A stretch of 64,000 nt of DNA from Enoplolaimus lenunculus (lineage: Eukaryota; Nematoda; Enoplea; Enoplida; Thoracostomopsidae). Positions 47,237 to 59,100 of the stretch are shown here, piece by piece. The position numbers and the translations under genes are program-made. The number at the start of each line of letters is the position of its first letter. Position 1 is the first letter of the stretch. The notes under the pieces were generated by a model. The model saw only the letters and a list, made by a program, of their open reading frames with translations, was not told the DNA's origin and did no database searches. The DNA is taken from positions 62,001 to 126,000 of the forward strand of contig JASANG010000850.1 of NCBI GenBank assembly GCA_030248215.1. The letters run 5' to 3'.

Positions 47237-47854
47237 AAAATTGTATGGCACGGACCTTATCATTTTATTACAAAAAACTTTTTCTCGGGGGGCGTATGCC
47301 CCTCCACGCCCCTTTTCTGGATCCGCTAGTGTATAAAACGTTTAGCGAGCGAGAAAATTTTTTATGACCTCTTGAAGGTTATATCTATGTTAAGTCCAGT
47401 TGAAATTGATTTTTGTCTTTTTGCAAAAAATATATTCCTTGAATATCTTTTTATATTCGGGTTTGTTTTAAATAAATTTTGGTTAAAATTTTGAGTAGGA
47501 ACACTTTGACTATGATAATTGTGAACCTGAAAAATTTAGTTTGCTCTCTCGCTTAGCAATATTTTCCCAAAAGCTTAGACTCAACCAACAGTTTGTCTGG
47601 TTCATCGAATTATATACATTAAAACTCTTTTATTGAACTCTACTTTATATAATGAAAACATTTTCAATTACTGTCTTTAATAATAGAGCGAGAAGTAGCG
47701 TAAGTAACATTATTACAGGAGACATGGAAACCAAAAATGATTTTGTTAAAAATTTGAAAACTAAATAATTGAATATACCATTTGAATTAATTGTAAAATG
47801 TTAAAATAATGCTGAAAAAATGAACAACTATATCCCACCTGATTATTACACTTT
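47237..47854. other. No feature recognised
   Basis: AT-rich, no gene or repeat ends. Confidence 0.35.
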
Positions 47855-48187
47855 AGGGTGGTACCGTACATCTCATGCGGCATCGGCCGTCGTCGTCCGT
47901 CGCCATACGTCGATGGTGTCGCCGTACGTCGATGTCTCTCGTCATACGTCGATGTCCGTCGCCGTACGTCGATGTCTCTCGCCGTACGTCGACGTCCGTC
48001 GCCGTACGTTAATGTCGGTATGCGGCTTCGTACGCGATTTACTCTCGTGTACCAAATCGCACGGTGACTAACAGTGATGGAGGGCAACGGACGGTGACGG
48101 GCATCGACGTACGATGACGGACGGCGCCATACGGCGACAGATGACGACGGAAGAAATTACAAAAATTTAAAAGTATAGCCCCACCCT
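47855..48187. mobile_element. F7 Harbinger-like MITE, TTA flanks
   Basis: TTA precedes GGGTGGTACCGTAC and follows AAGTATAGCCCCACCC. Inside is a run of GCCGTACGTCGATGTC units. Confidence 0.75.
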
Positions 48188-48314
48188 TAGATTTGTCGTT
48201 ATTCCCATAAGTGTGCAAGTATCTGTTATCAGCAGATGAAAAGATTTTTAAACTGCCAAACCACTTCGACGCTTCTAAATTTGGGCACAGTTTTCCAGTT
48301 GATGTACTAGCCTA

Positions 48315-48573
48315 CTCTGTAAATTTCAGTGAGTTGATTTTAATTCAGAATGAGTTGAATCATTCAGTTGAGTTAGGACTATCAGAACTCAGAAATTTAA
48401 GTTGATTCAATTCATTGTGCGTTAAAAACAATCAACTCACCCAGAGTCAACTCAACTCAGAGTGAGAATCAACTCAACGCAGTGTGAGGTGTTAATGTTT
48501 ACTGATAATCGTTCAGAATTAACCAAACTCGCTAGCTGAGAATTGATTAATCAACTCATTGCAATTTACAGTG
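48315..48573. mobile_element. F4 MITE
   Basis: CTCTGTAAATTTCAGTGAG to TGCAATTTACAGTG, TA-flanked; carries TTGATTAATCAACTC. Confidence 0.9.
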
Positions 48574-48756
48574 TACGTTAATGCTAACAAATGATAAGTG
48601 TTACATAACTGAGAAAATACGGCTCTTAGAAGCACGGCATCTAAGCTTAGTTACTGTGATATTTTAAAGATCAAATAAAGTTTAATGGTTGTCTCAGACC
48701 TTTAGCTTAATCCTTGCATTACAGATGCATACAGAATATGAAATGCAAGCAGAGTA

Positions 48757-48922
48757 AGGGTGGCGCAGTACTTTTCATGACATCTGGCGTCATACGTCAC
48801 CGTCCGTCAACCGTACGTCACCGTGCGGTATCGTACATGAATTACTCACGTACACAACCGTATGGTGACGAATAATGACGTGACGGATGACGTCACCGCA
48901 TGACAAGTATAGCGTCACCCTA
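48757..48922. mobile_element. F7 Harbinger-like MITE, TAA flanks
   Basis: TAA precedes GGGTGGCGCAGTACTT and follows AAGTATAGCGTCACCC; short GTCACCGT units inside. Confidence 0.75.
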
Positions 48923-49006
48923 AAATGTACCACATTTACAAACACAAATATATCGCACAAAGTTGAACATTTATCGTTCAATTATCCTGAGTTATCGTGT
49001 CTACTA

Positions 49007-49205
49007 CACTGTAAAAAATGGTGAGTCAAATTGACTCTCTCGGAAATAGGCTTTTCCTGACTACACAAACTGAGTCAAATTCGACTCACTGAGCAATTCA
49101 ATAAATCGAATTTGACTCTGGTGGAGTCGAATTTTGACTCAGTTTGTGTAGTCAGGAAAAGCCTATTTCAGAGAGAGTCAATTTGACTCACCATTTTTTA
49201 CAGTG
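49007..49205. mobile_element. F3 palindromic MITE, best preserved
   Basis: CACTGTAAAAAATGGTGAGT to CACCATTTTTTACAGTG, TA-flanked. Almost the whole 199 bp is one inverted repeat with arms near 85-90 bp. Confidence 0.95.
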
Positions 49206-49207
49206 TA

Positions 49208-50041
49208 AGACTGATTTCGTTAATTATTAAATTTCAATTTAAAAATAGCGAAACATTTGCGAAACCAAAACCGCTTCACGGGATTAAAATATGCTAATCG
49301 TTGCTTCAAAGAAATAATTTTCGGTAAGGGATCTATGATTGCTCACCCCTGAAATTCACTATGTACGCTGCCGCAGCCAGGGGAAGAGCAATGGCTAAGA
49401 TGGAGCACGTTTTGTCTGCTCAAAGTATTTCTGCAAGAAATTGTAAGAATGTCTATGGAGGGGGCGGTATATTGTCCCCCGCTCGCGGTTCCGGCGTACC
49501 TAACACGAACTATCGTTCTAGAATAAAAATTTACTCTGGCGATTCTAATTGGTTGGTGTTAAATCTGTAACTATATCGTATTGTATATTGACCAATCAAT
49601 CAGTTCTTACTATCTAAACGGTGTGTTCTATACTGCAATACTATTGGTCAAAGAAACATTCCAAATTTTCAATTTGAAATTTCTACCAAAAATTGGCGAA
49701 TACTAGCGAACGCCTTCCATACAAGAGTCAAAAGATACGAATTTCAGCTTATTGAAATTCAAATGAAATAGAAAATATTCATGCGGAAAAGGGTTAACAG
49801 ACGAAGTGCCGGTGACAGTTTAGATTTACCGGTTTGAAACAAAATTCATATCAATTTTTAACCATTTTACAAGTTGATATATATAATAAACATATATAAC
49901 ATAAAAAAATATAACATAAACAAAAACACAGTGCAGAGCAGAAGAGAGTTATAGTTGTGTCTATGGAAGCTGTATGTGTTAAGCCCGGTTAAAAATAAGA
50001 ACTCGATTCTATAAGCATAGACATACACGAATATAATATAT
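49208..50041. other. No gene recognised
   Basis: About 49767-49801 matches the tail of the SINE at 50398-50515 (GAAATAGAAAAT, TTCATG, AAAGGG). Confidence 0.4.
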
Positions 50042-50198
50042 GGCCAATGTAAAGAACGGAGGCGGAACAGTGTTATAAGCATATTCCTAAGCCTAAGCCT
50101 AATCCTAAACCAGTCAAAAAAATTAGTCTAAACCTTAAGGTTACTCTATTCTAGTCGTACAGAAAACGTTCCACCCCTGATCTTTAAATACATGGGCC
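50042..50198. mobile_element. F1b MITE with exact 8-bp target duplication
   Basis: GGCCAATGTAAAGAACGGAGG to TTTAAATACATGGGCC; TAATATAT on both sides (50034-50041, 50199-50206). Confidence 0.95.
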
Positions 50199-50397
50199 TA
50201 ATATATAAACAGAACATATTTTAAGCAAAAACAAACCAAAAAGAATGAACCTCTTCTCACATTGAGTTGCCTTTAGGCAACTCAGCGCAGTGTATATACG
50301 TTAAATAGTATATATCGCACCGTGTTTAACAATTGCAACACGTATACATAGTACTAAACACCACAAGACGTGAGAGCCGCCTCGGGCTCGAGCGTCC

Positions 50398-50515
50398 AGC
50401 TCCTATAGCTGAGTGGTGATGGTATACGCCTCCCACTCCAGTCACTGGAGTTCGAATCCTAGCATAAAAGTAGGTCTCATGGGAAATAGAAAATGTTCAT
50501 GTGAGAAAGGGATAA
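50398..50515 (+). mobile_element. tRNA-derived SINE
   Basis: TAGCTGAGTGGTGATGG is an A-box-like head and GAGTTCGAATCC a B-box about 35 bp later, followed by a non-tRNA tail that recurs near 49767. The stems do not fold into a good tRNA. Confidence 0.55.
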
Positions 50516-50751
50516 TTCTACCAAAATAACAGAAATGGTTCCAAAGATTCATTAATAATACAAAATGGCTGATGCCAGTTTTCAGGGCCGCAGCAGCCCG
50601 TTCAGTTTTCAAAACCGTCACTTACCCAAAGGTCCGCTATGCTACGGTTTCGTAGTCGACTCTCTCGGATAATGGTGTTTACCTTGTCAGCTCGACAATA
50701 AACGCCTATACGTTCAAGCTTGAATACGATTAACCTAACGCAATTTTAGTA

Positions 50752-51175
50752 CAGTAGAGACTAGGATGACTGATATTTATTTGGCCTCTCCAAAGGGTAC
50801 CACCTTGTTATTCGGTCACGGACTGTTAATTATTTTTAATCCGCCCTTCGCCACCCTTCGTTACGGATATACATACGGTATTGCCATTATCCGTTGAATT
50901 AAACGTTTGTCTTGTGTCAATAGCTTGAGCGATAATGCAAGGTTATACTTAGGAATACACTTTCAAAACTAAGTACGTTTTAAAGTTTTGAACTAACCGT
51001 TATTTGGGTCTGGATTTATTTATTCACCACAATTAGGGACAATTGACATTTATGGACTTTAGGGTTTAGGGACTCTATCCGCTTATGAACTCGTATTAGG
51101 GATACGGACTCCTATTGATCAGGATTCAAAATGGGACCCCCTCTTTATTACCCCCTATTATACGGGTCACTACAA
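50752..51175. mobile_element. F5 MITE
   Basis: CAGTAGAGACTAGGATGAC start is changed; ACTGATATTTATTTGGCC and the right end ATTATACGGGTCACTACAA are typical; TA at both borders. Confidence 0.85.
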
Positions 51176-51598
51176 TACTAAATCATTATACAAGGTTTGG
51201 ATTTTGATCGGTGTTGGGGATGCGGGTCAAACGCCTCGTGTGACCCCTTTAATCCGCCGTATAGGTTACGCCGGATATGTGTACACCTTCTTCCGGTGCC
51301 AATAACACAACAGTCGATAACAAACACAAAAGTGCAAAACTGCAGTCAGCGGTGCAGCCAGGGGGGTCACGGGTCAACCCCTTTTAGGGATTTTCGCACC
51401 AGCACTTTAGATACGGTTTCAGTTTACAATGCAAGATACTCCCTTTTGAAATTTTTATACAACACAACCCCTTTTTCAAAGCCATGGATATGATCTTGAT
51501 TGCAGTTTGCCAACGAAGATAAAATCGATATTTTATCAGAATCATTACAGTTTTCACCGTGAAGAAACTGTAAATACAATGCTGTGGATACGTGTGTT
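51176..51598. other. No feature recognised
   Basis: Open frame 51197-51493 has no recognisable motif. Confidence 0.35.
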
Positions 51599-51773
51599 GG
51601 TCAGTGTTACTTTTAGGGGCGTAAACAGTAGATTGAAGCGTATTCTTAAGCCTAAGCGTTGTAAAAGTGTTTTCCTAAGCCTACGCCTAAGCTAGAAAAT
51701 GTAATCTGGGATTTGAACCTACTCTTTTACTGACCGAACAGAAACCTGGACGCCCCTAAAAGTAACATGGGCC
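51599..51773. mobile_element. F1c MITE
   Basis: GGTCAGTGTTACTTTTAGGG to CCCCTAAAAGTAACATGGGCC; flanks CGTGTGTT and CGTGTTGT are alike. Confidence 0.85.
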
Positions 51774-51963
51774 CGTGTTGTAATCACAAGCAATACGGCA
51801 ACTTGGTCCGTTTCGTGGAAGATCCCATTCATGACCACACAATTTCAACGGTCATCCACTTCGATCTTTGAACAAAAACCATGCGATGGAACCGAAATTG
51901 CTAGTTCCACAATTGGAATTAGTGCTCATATTCGCAAATGTGTATAGCACCTATCAACAGGTA

Positions 51964-52143
51964 CATTGCAAAAAATAGTGAATCAAACTGACTCTCTCGG
52001 AAATAGGCTTTTCCTGACTACACAAACTGAGTCAAAATTCGACTGCGCCACAGTCAAATTGAGTCGACTTTGAGCCTCAAATTGTGTAGTCACGAAAAGC
52101 CTATTTCGGACAGAGTCAATTTGGCTCACCATTTTTTGCAGTG
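51964..52143. mobile_element. F3 palindromic MITE
   Basis: CATTGCAAAAAATAGTGAAT to CACCATTTTTTGCAGTG, TA-flanked. Confidence 0.9.
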
Positions 52144-52732
52144 TACGTTTCGTATAAGTTTCGAACCAATCGTTGATAAGATTTGAAATTTTGCACACTT
52201 TTTCTACGTTCAATTTGCTCTCACTTTCGTTCAGATTTTGAGAATTTCAACTTCAGCTGTTTAGCTTCAATGAAAGCCAAACATTAACCAGTAATTGATG
52301 CTATGCACGGTGGAAAATACGATTTCAAAAGTCAATCGAAACGAGACTGAAGGCGTTGCGTCCTGCTGTTAAAGGGATTTCCAATGAAACTAACCCGAGT
52401 TTACGCTGGTATCCTGTCTCCAACGCTCAACTATGAGACAATTATTGTGGTACGAATCATCCGTACTGATTACGGTGTTATATTTTGTAAAACCAACTAC
52501 CGATAGAGTAACTATTGCCCGTGTGCCGAGTAGTGTGAACGGGTTTGTGAGACACAACAAGCAACCAGCTAAAGTCGACCTCGGTTGATACAACGCTTGT
52601 GGAAAATCTAAAAAACGTGTGCACAGAATTCGTTGTCATACGCTGTTACACGGGTGAACGCCAATTATTAATTTGGCTGTTATGAACCAAAAATGATTTT
52701 TCCGACGAGAAAAAACGGACCAAAGTTGTTGT
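52144..52732. other. 3' flank of Hox1
   Basis: Should include the Hox1 3' UTR (minus strand). No poly(A) signal could be fixed, and no other feature is recognised. Confidence 0.4.
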
Positions 52733-53122
52733 TTATCTGAGTTTAAACTGAAGTTGATTTTGCGGTTTGCTCGCAGTTGAATGAGTCGAACTCGCAGTTG
52801 AATGAGTCGAACTCGCAGTTGAATGAGTTGAACTACTATTTTCAACTTTAGTTGATTTCAACTTTTTAATGCTGTTAAAGTGGGCATCGTTTTTTGTGAT
52901 CGGATTCGACGGTGGCGGGTCTGGTGGATTGCTGTTGGTTGCTCTTCTCGATGTATCGCATGTTGCAGTTGCGGTTGTTGTTGTTGTTGTTGCGCCTCCA
53001 ACTGTTGCGTCTTTGTTCGCTGAACTGTTCGATTTCGACGCTTGTAGTAAACTTTGTGCGAATTTGCCTTCTTTGATTCGCTTTTTTTGTTTCATACGAC
53101 GATTTTGAAACCAAATTTTAAC
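52733..53122 (-). CDS. Hox1: Hox1 exon 4 (recognition helix and C-terminus)
   Basis: Starts [19 protein letters not shown], giving Gln50 and Asn51 of helix 3. The tail has a Thr run and three copies of the heptad STHSTAS (21-bp tandem repeat at about 52770-52832), ending QLQFKLR and TAA. Confidence 0.95.
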   Translation of the reverse strand, partial: VKIWFQNRRMKQKKRIKEGKFAQSLLQASKSNSSANKDATVGGATTTTTTATATCDTSRRATNSNPPDPPPSNPITKNDAHFNSIKKLKSTKVENSSSTHSTASSTHSTASSTHSTASKPQNQLQFKLR

Positions 53123-56100
53123 CTGAAATCAACTAAACGTGAACCAGTAAAAAAACAACAAAATGTACACTGATGCATTATACTTAAAGGTCTGCCAGCC
53201 TCGATACTCATTAATACTTGCACTGTAAATTCCGGTGAGTTGATTTTAACTCAGAATGAGTTGATTCCACTCAGTCTGAGTTAGAACTATAAGAACTCAG
53301 AATTGTGAGTTGATTCAACTCAATCTGAGAGTTAACTGATCAACACTTCCGGAATCAAATCGACTGAGAGTGAAAATCAACTCAACTCAGAGTGAGTTAA
53401 TGCTTTATTGGTATTAACTCAGAAATAACAAACTCGATAGCTGAATTGATTAATCAACTCATTGGAATTTACAGTATATCTTTATAGTGTCATAAAATTA
53501 TTGACGTATCAAGAAGATATGTTAATTCCACGCCAAAAATGCAATATTTTAAGTGTTTTTGAAACCAGTCTCAAACAGCTTTGCTTCGGTGACTTTGAGA
53601 AATTTAATTCAGTAATTAAATGTAAGTTATAAGACAATAAAGCATTGATATATATGGCGTAGCCCAAGTCGTAATTCAGCCCAATTCCGAATTGGGCAAC
53701 TTAGACCGAAGCAGAATTGCGACTTGTGCTAGCCTATGGCGGAATCATGTCTGATAAATCAAGTGTGTTTTCTAATTGGTTACTTGATAGTCGTAATCCT
53801 ACTTGATTCTCCTTTGCTCAGTAAAACAATCTGTTTGGTAGGCAACAGGTGGTGATTACTTTGCCAATCAAAAAAAGAGTATTCGCAACATCCAATCGTA
53901 TTTGAGTATGGATTTAAGGTAGTAACCAATCACAAGGCGCGCACATGTCGCATAAAGAGAAATACGCCTCTAGCCCAATTCGGAATTGTGCTAAATTACG
54001 ACTTAGGCTACGACGTATATACTTAATTGCCTTGGCCCTTCTATAATTCAGACTACGCTAATGGCCACAAACGTATAATTGGTTTTGCTATAAACATAAT
54101 TTTAAAATTTTATTGTTAATTAAAGCTAAGCAAAAGCTAAATATCATGGTATCACCGCAGGTCTGCGCTCGGTTCCGGCAGAATTTTTACCGGAGGTTCC
54201 GGCAATTTTGGTGGTAAAATTTTGCATAATTTTGCTAAATTGATCTGTTTAACGCGTTTCGATTGACTTTTGTCACAATTTTCTGGAAGGAATTGCCGAA
54301 ATTGGGCAGAAAATTAGCGTAAACCAAACAACTTAACAACATTTTGCAGATATTGGGTAAAATTAACAAATTGACCATTATTTTTACTACCTAAAATTTT
54401 GCCTAACCTCCGGCTCCGGCAAGTTTCGTTGACCTCCGGCTCCGACTCTGGCTCCGGTATTTTTCACCTCCGGTTGCACCCTGCTAAATATTGATGTCCT
54501 GAGAATAAATGATAGCACGAGAATTATAATCTTTTCCAGTTGGGAATTAGATTTTCAGAGTTTTTTGGAGTTTACGGTCAATGTAAAGAACAGGGGCGGA
54601 ACAATATTATAAGCATATTTCTACGCCTATTAGCCTAAGGCTATGCCTATCCAAGCGTAAGAACGAGCATATTCCTAAGCATACGCGTAAACCTAAAGTC
54701 TAAGCGTAAGAATTAGTTTATTCCTAAACCTACGCCTAAACCTAAACCGAACAAAAAAATTAGTCTAAAGCTTAAGCTTACTCTTTTTTAGTCTCACAGA
54801 AAAACATTCGGCCGCCTGATCTTAGGCAGAGCTTTCAAAAACAAAATTTGACGAATCGTATCACTTACTGCTAACTTTTAACGTTATTTCATATAAAAAT
54901 TTACTAAAATTTGTGTTTTTACCAAAGTTCAAATTTGACGTCATAACACAATTGGATGACGTGAAAAAACGGCCGCAAGTTGTTGGTGACGTTGAATATT
55001 CATGCAACAGTTCAAAGTTAAGTTGAAATTGTAGCAAAAATAAGTCATTTACCTGAGTTTCGTTCAAGTTGAGTTGAGTTGCGATTTCAATGCGTCGAGC
55101 TCGAGTCAAGTATCGATTGGTGTGAAATTCTTTTTCAAGCTCAGTCAATTGTTTGGTAGTGAAATTGGTTCGATTTTGACTCAAATCAATGTCTGGACTC
55201 AACGAATGATGATGATGATGATGATGATGAGGTGCGGCGGATAGAAACGCTGTTGACAAAATATGTGCTGGAATTTTTGGACGATCTATAAACAAACAAA
55301 ATTTTAATTGTTAACTCATTAATGGCCCATGTATAGAACAGGGCCGGATCGTTTTCAGGAGGGGCTATAATTGAGTCAGTTTAAGCTTTACAATATTTTT
55401 TTTGATTAGGCTTAAGGCTTAGGCTTAGGCTTAGGCTTAGGTTTAGGCTTAGGCTTAGGCTTAGGCTTAGGAATAGGCTCATCCATACGCTTAGGCTTAG
55501 GCTTAGGCTTACGCTTAGAAATATGCTTATGCTACTGTTCCGGCCCTGTTCTATGCATGGGCCTCTTATTAATTGTTGTAAGACTTTGGTGGAGCGAATA
55601 TGGGGCACTTCGTAGAAAATGGCTGTTGCTAAGTTTGTTTGACGATTTAGAAAAGTAAATTTGTTGATGGTCCCAAATATGCTTATACAATGTCGGAATG
55701 CTTTGAACAATAATTGAGGAAGCTTCAGATCCATGCACGGCGCTATATTTTTGTGGGTGTGTCATCGTTCGACCGTCATGTCAAAACTGTTCAGTTACAA
55801 ACTGCTATCCGGCAGAGTGAAACCGGAGGTGAAAAATACCGGAGCCGGAGATGAGGCGAAATTAGGCAGTGAAAATGATGGTTAATTAGTTAATTTTAGC
55901 CAATATCTGCTCTTGAAACCAGATGTGGGAATTTTATGTTATATACTTAAGTATGTAATTGTTTCTGGCGTCCGCATTGTATAGTGACCCGAATACAAGG
56001 GGGGACTGATATTTATGTGGCCTCTCTAGAAGTACCCCCTGTTATTCGGTTGTACGGACTGTTATTTATTTTCAACCCGCCCTCCGCCATCCTTCGTTAC

Positions 56101-59100
56101 TGATATATATCCGGTATTGCAACTATCCGTTGAATTAAATATTTTTTGCCTTGCAACAAAAGCTTGAGCGATAACGCAAGGTTATACTTGGGAATATACT
56201 TTCAAACTTAAGTACGCCACAAAGTTTCGAACTCAACTTTATTTCGTCCTGGACTCATTTATGCGTTACAATTCGGGATGCTTGATATTTATGAACTCTA
56301 ATTATGGCTTAGGGAAATTATACGCTTACGAACTCTTATTAGGGATTCAGACTCCTATTGATTGGGACCAAAAACGGGACACCCCGTCTTATTACCAACC
56401 CTCTTTTCCGTGTCACTACAGTATTACTATTTTTAAACTGACTAATTGTAGCTTTCGGTCCGGTCCGTTTGATATTCATCCATTTATACGTCGCACCCCC
56501 TCCATGCGATGAGCTGAACAAACTTCCAGCCCCAGTCATTCCAGCTGGTCCAAATCCAGACGAATAAAATCCAGACGTCGAAGCTGCTAATCCTTCGGCG
56601 ATTGCATGCTGCATTAAATGATACGAGCTATACGTGTTTGCAGCTGCAACTTGTTGCTGTTGCGTTTGGTGATAATACGGATGATTATATGCACCAATTG
56701 CAACTGCAGCAGCTGCTGCTGCAACACTATTTGACGGATCAAATGACGACCAGTTCGGATAATAATGTCCAGCACCGGTTGCCGAACCGTCAATGATACC
56801 ACTGCTGTTTCCAGCTAGTGACCCGGAAGGTGTTCCGGTTAAAAAATAGCTCGAAACAGGGGTCGTATCGTAAGCTCGTGTGTTATAACAGCTGTTGCTA
56901 GCAGTGCTAACGCTAGCAGCAGCTGCAGTGACGGTTGATCTGTGATGATTATCCGGGTCAACAATTGTGTACATCGCTGTCCCAGATAAATCAGCAGACG
57001 GCTGTGACTGCAGTTGTTGTTGTTGTTGCAGTTGCGTTTGGTGCAGCGTTGCTTGTTGAGGATACGAACCCTGTAACGATTGAGGGTCGTATCCTGCGAC
57101 AGCTGCTGCAGCAAAACGTGCCGCAGTATAGTTTTGTTGTTGTTGTTGTTGTTCTTGATTTTGTTGATGTTGCAGTTGCTGTTGTTGCAGTAGTTGCTGT
57201 TCGTGACTACTTTGTGAAATATTTCCCAAACTCATGAGATCGCCAGACTCGTTTGATGTACCCCCGCTGCTGGTAAAATAATAATCATACAGGTACGGGT
57301 TGACGACCGTCGCGGTGGCAACCCCTGGTTCTGAAGTTAGCTGCATTTGAGACCCGGAAGTAAAATCTAAACTTTCGCTGCTGGTTTGATCTCGAGCGGA
57401 TGATAGTTTAGAATCTTTTGAAGTGCCGTCCACATCGGCACCTTTTAAACTTTGAGAAAAACTGTGTGAAAAGTGTTGGTTAGTGTTTTCTGTAGTGCTC
57501 GCTAATAGGCTCAAGTCGGTTGCATAGCCTCCTGTTGGATTGCATAAAAGAGGCAACGCACTATTACAGGAGTCATTGGTTGAATTGGTTGATACAGTTC
57601 CGCTTACGGTTGTGATTGCGAACGGAACTAGTGAAAAATTTGACTCTGAAATTCAAATCGAAAAATTATTTTAACATTTGAAAAACTATACTCAAAAAAT
57701 TTGCAAGTGTAGCTGACATCGTTTCGTTAATATTGTTCGCTAAAAACTGACTACTTCAGATAATAATTGATTTTAAAATTACATTTCCAACTGGGGATAG
57801 ATACTACACTGCAAATTTCAATGAATTGATTAATCAACTCAACTTGAGCGTTATTTATTTTTGAGTTAATAACAGTAAACATTAATTCACTCTGAGTTGC
57901 GTTGATTCCTGCTCTGCGGTCAGTTGATTCCGGGTGAGTTGAATAAATAAACCAAAGTGTGTTTTATTGAGAGTAAGAATTCTGAGTTCTAAAAGTCCTA
58001 AATCAGATTGAATGATTCAACTGATTCTGAGTTAAAATCAACTCACTGGGATTTACAGCGTACAAACAATGCAAGAGTAATTTAAAGTGACTCAACTTTT
58101 CTATTGTATACCTGTTTTTGGTTCAAGTTGACATAATAGTGGTCTTAAGTGTCAGTTCTACATTCATTAATAATTAGTATGGTTTTCGCACATAAAACGG
58201 CGAAAATAAATTTAATACTAAGACACAGTTTAAATTCCATTGAGTTGAATTTCACTCAGAATGAGTTGAATGCACTCAAAAGTGTGAGCTCTGAATTAGG
58301 CCTTTCAGAACTCAAAATTTTGAATTGTTTGAACTCATTCTGAGTTAATTAATCCACTCACCCGGAATTAAACCAGCTTAGAGTGAGTTAATATTTACCA
58401 AAAAATAACTAATTCTCTCTCGGAGTGGATTAATCAACTCATTGGAATTTACAGTGCAGTGTCTTTGGTCAGAGCTTTAAAGTCCCTAAACTGTAAATTT
58501 CAATGAGTATTAATTAGTTGAGCTAGTGAGTTAGTTATTTCTGAATTAAAACCAGTATACATCAACTCACTCTGAGTTGAACTGATTCTCACTCTGAGTT
58601 GAGTTGACTCTGAGTGTGTTGATTAATTAATTCAGAATGATTTGAATAAACTCAAAATGCTGAGTTCTGATAGTCCTAACTCAGACTGACTGATTCAACT
58701 CATTATGAGTTAAAATCAACTCACTGAAATTTACAGTGTGGTATCTATCACTTTTAATGTATAGAATAACGCCGTGAATGTGCCAAGTTGATCACAAACA
58801 ATTTCAGGTTCAAATTTTTAAACATTTCGGAAAAGTTTAAAAATTCAGCTGAATACGTTGTTATTACGGATTATATATTGACAAAACGACAGGAAACACA
58901 TTGATATTTTTTATTTGAAACAGCCCATTGTAAACATCTGGGGCGGAACGTTTTTCTGTGGAACTAGAAAAGAGTAAAGCTTAAACTTTTGACTAATGTT
59001 TTTGCTTGGCTTAGGCTTAGGAATATGGCCATTCTTACGCTTAGACTTGGGCTTAGGAATATGCTTATAATAAATACTGTTCCGTCCCTGTTCTTTACAT

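Noticed and set aside
55405-55515. A true chromosome end or healed telomere
   Set aside because: The tract lies inside an F1 element with inverted ends and target duplication, within a Hox1 intron, with unique sequence on both sides.
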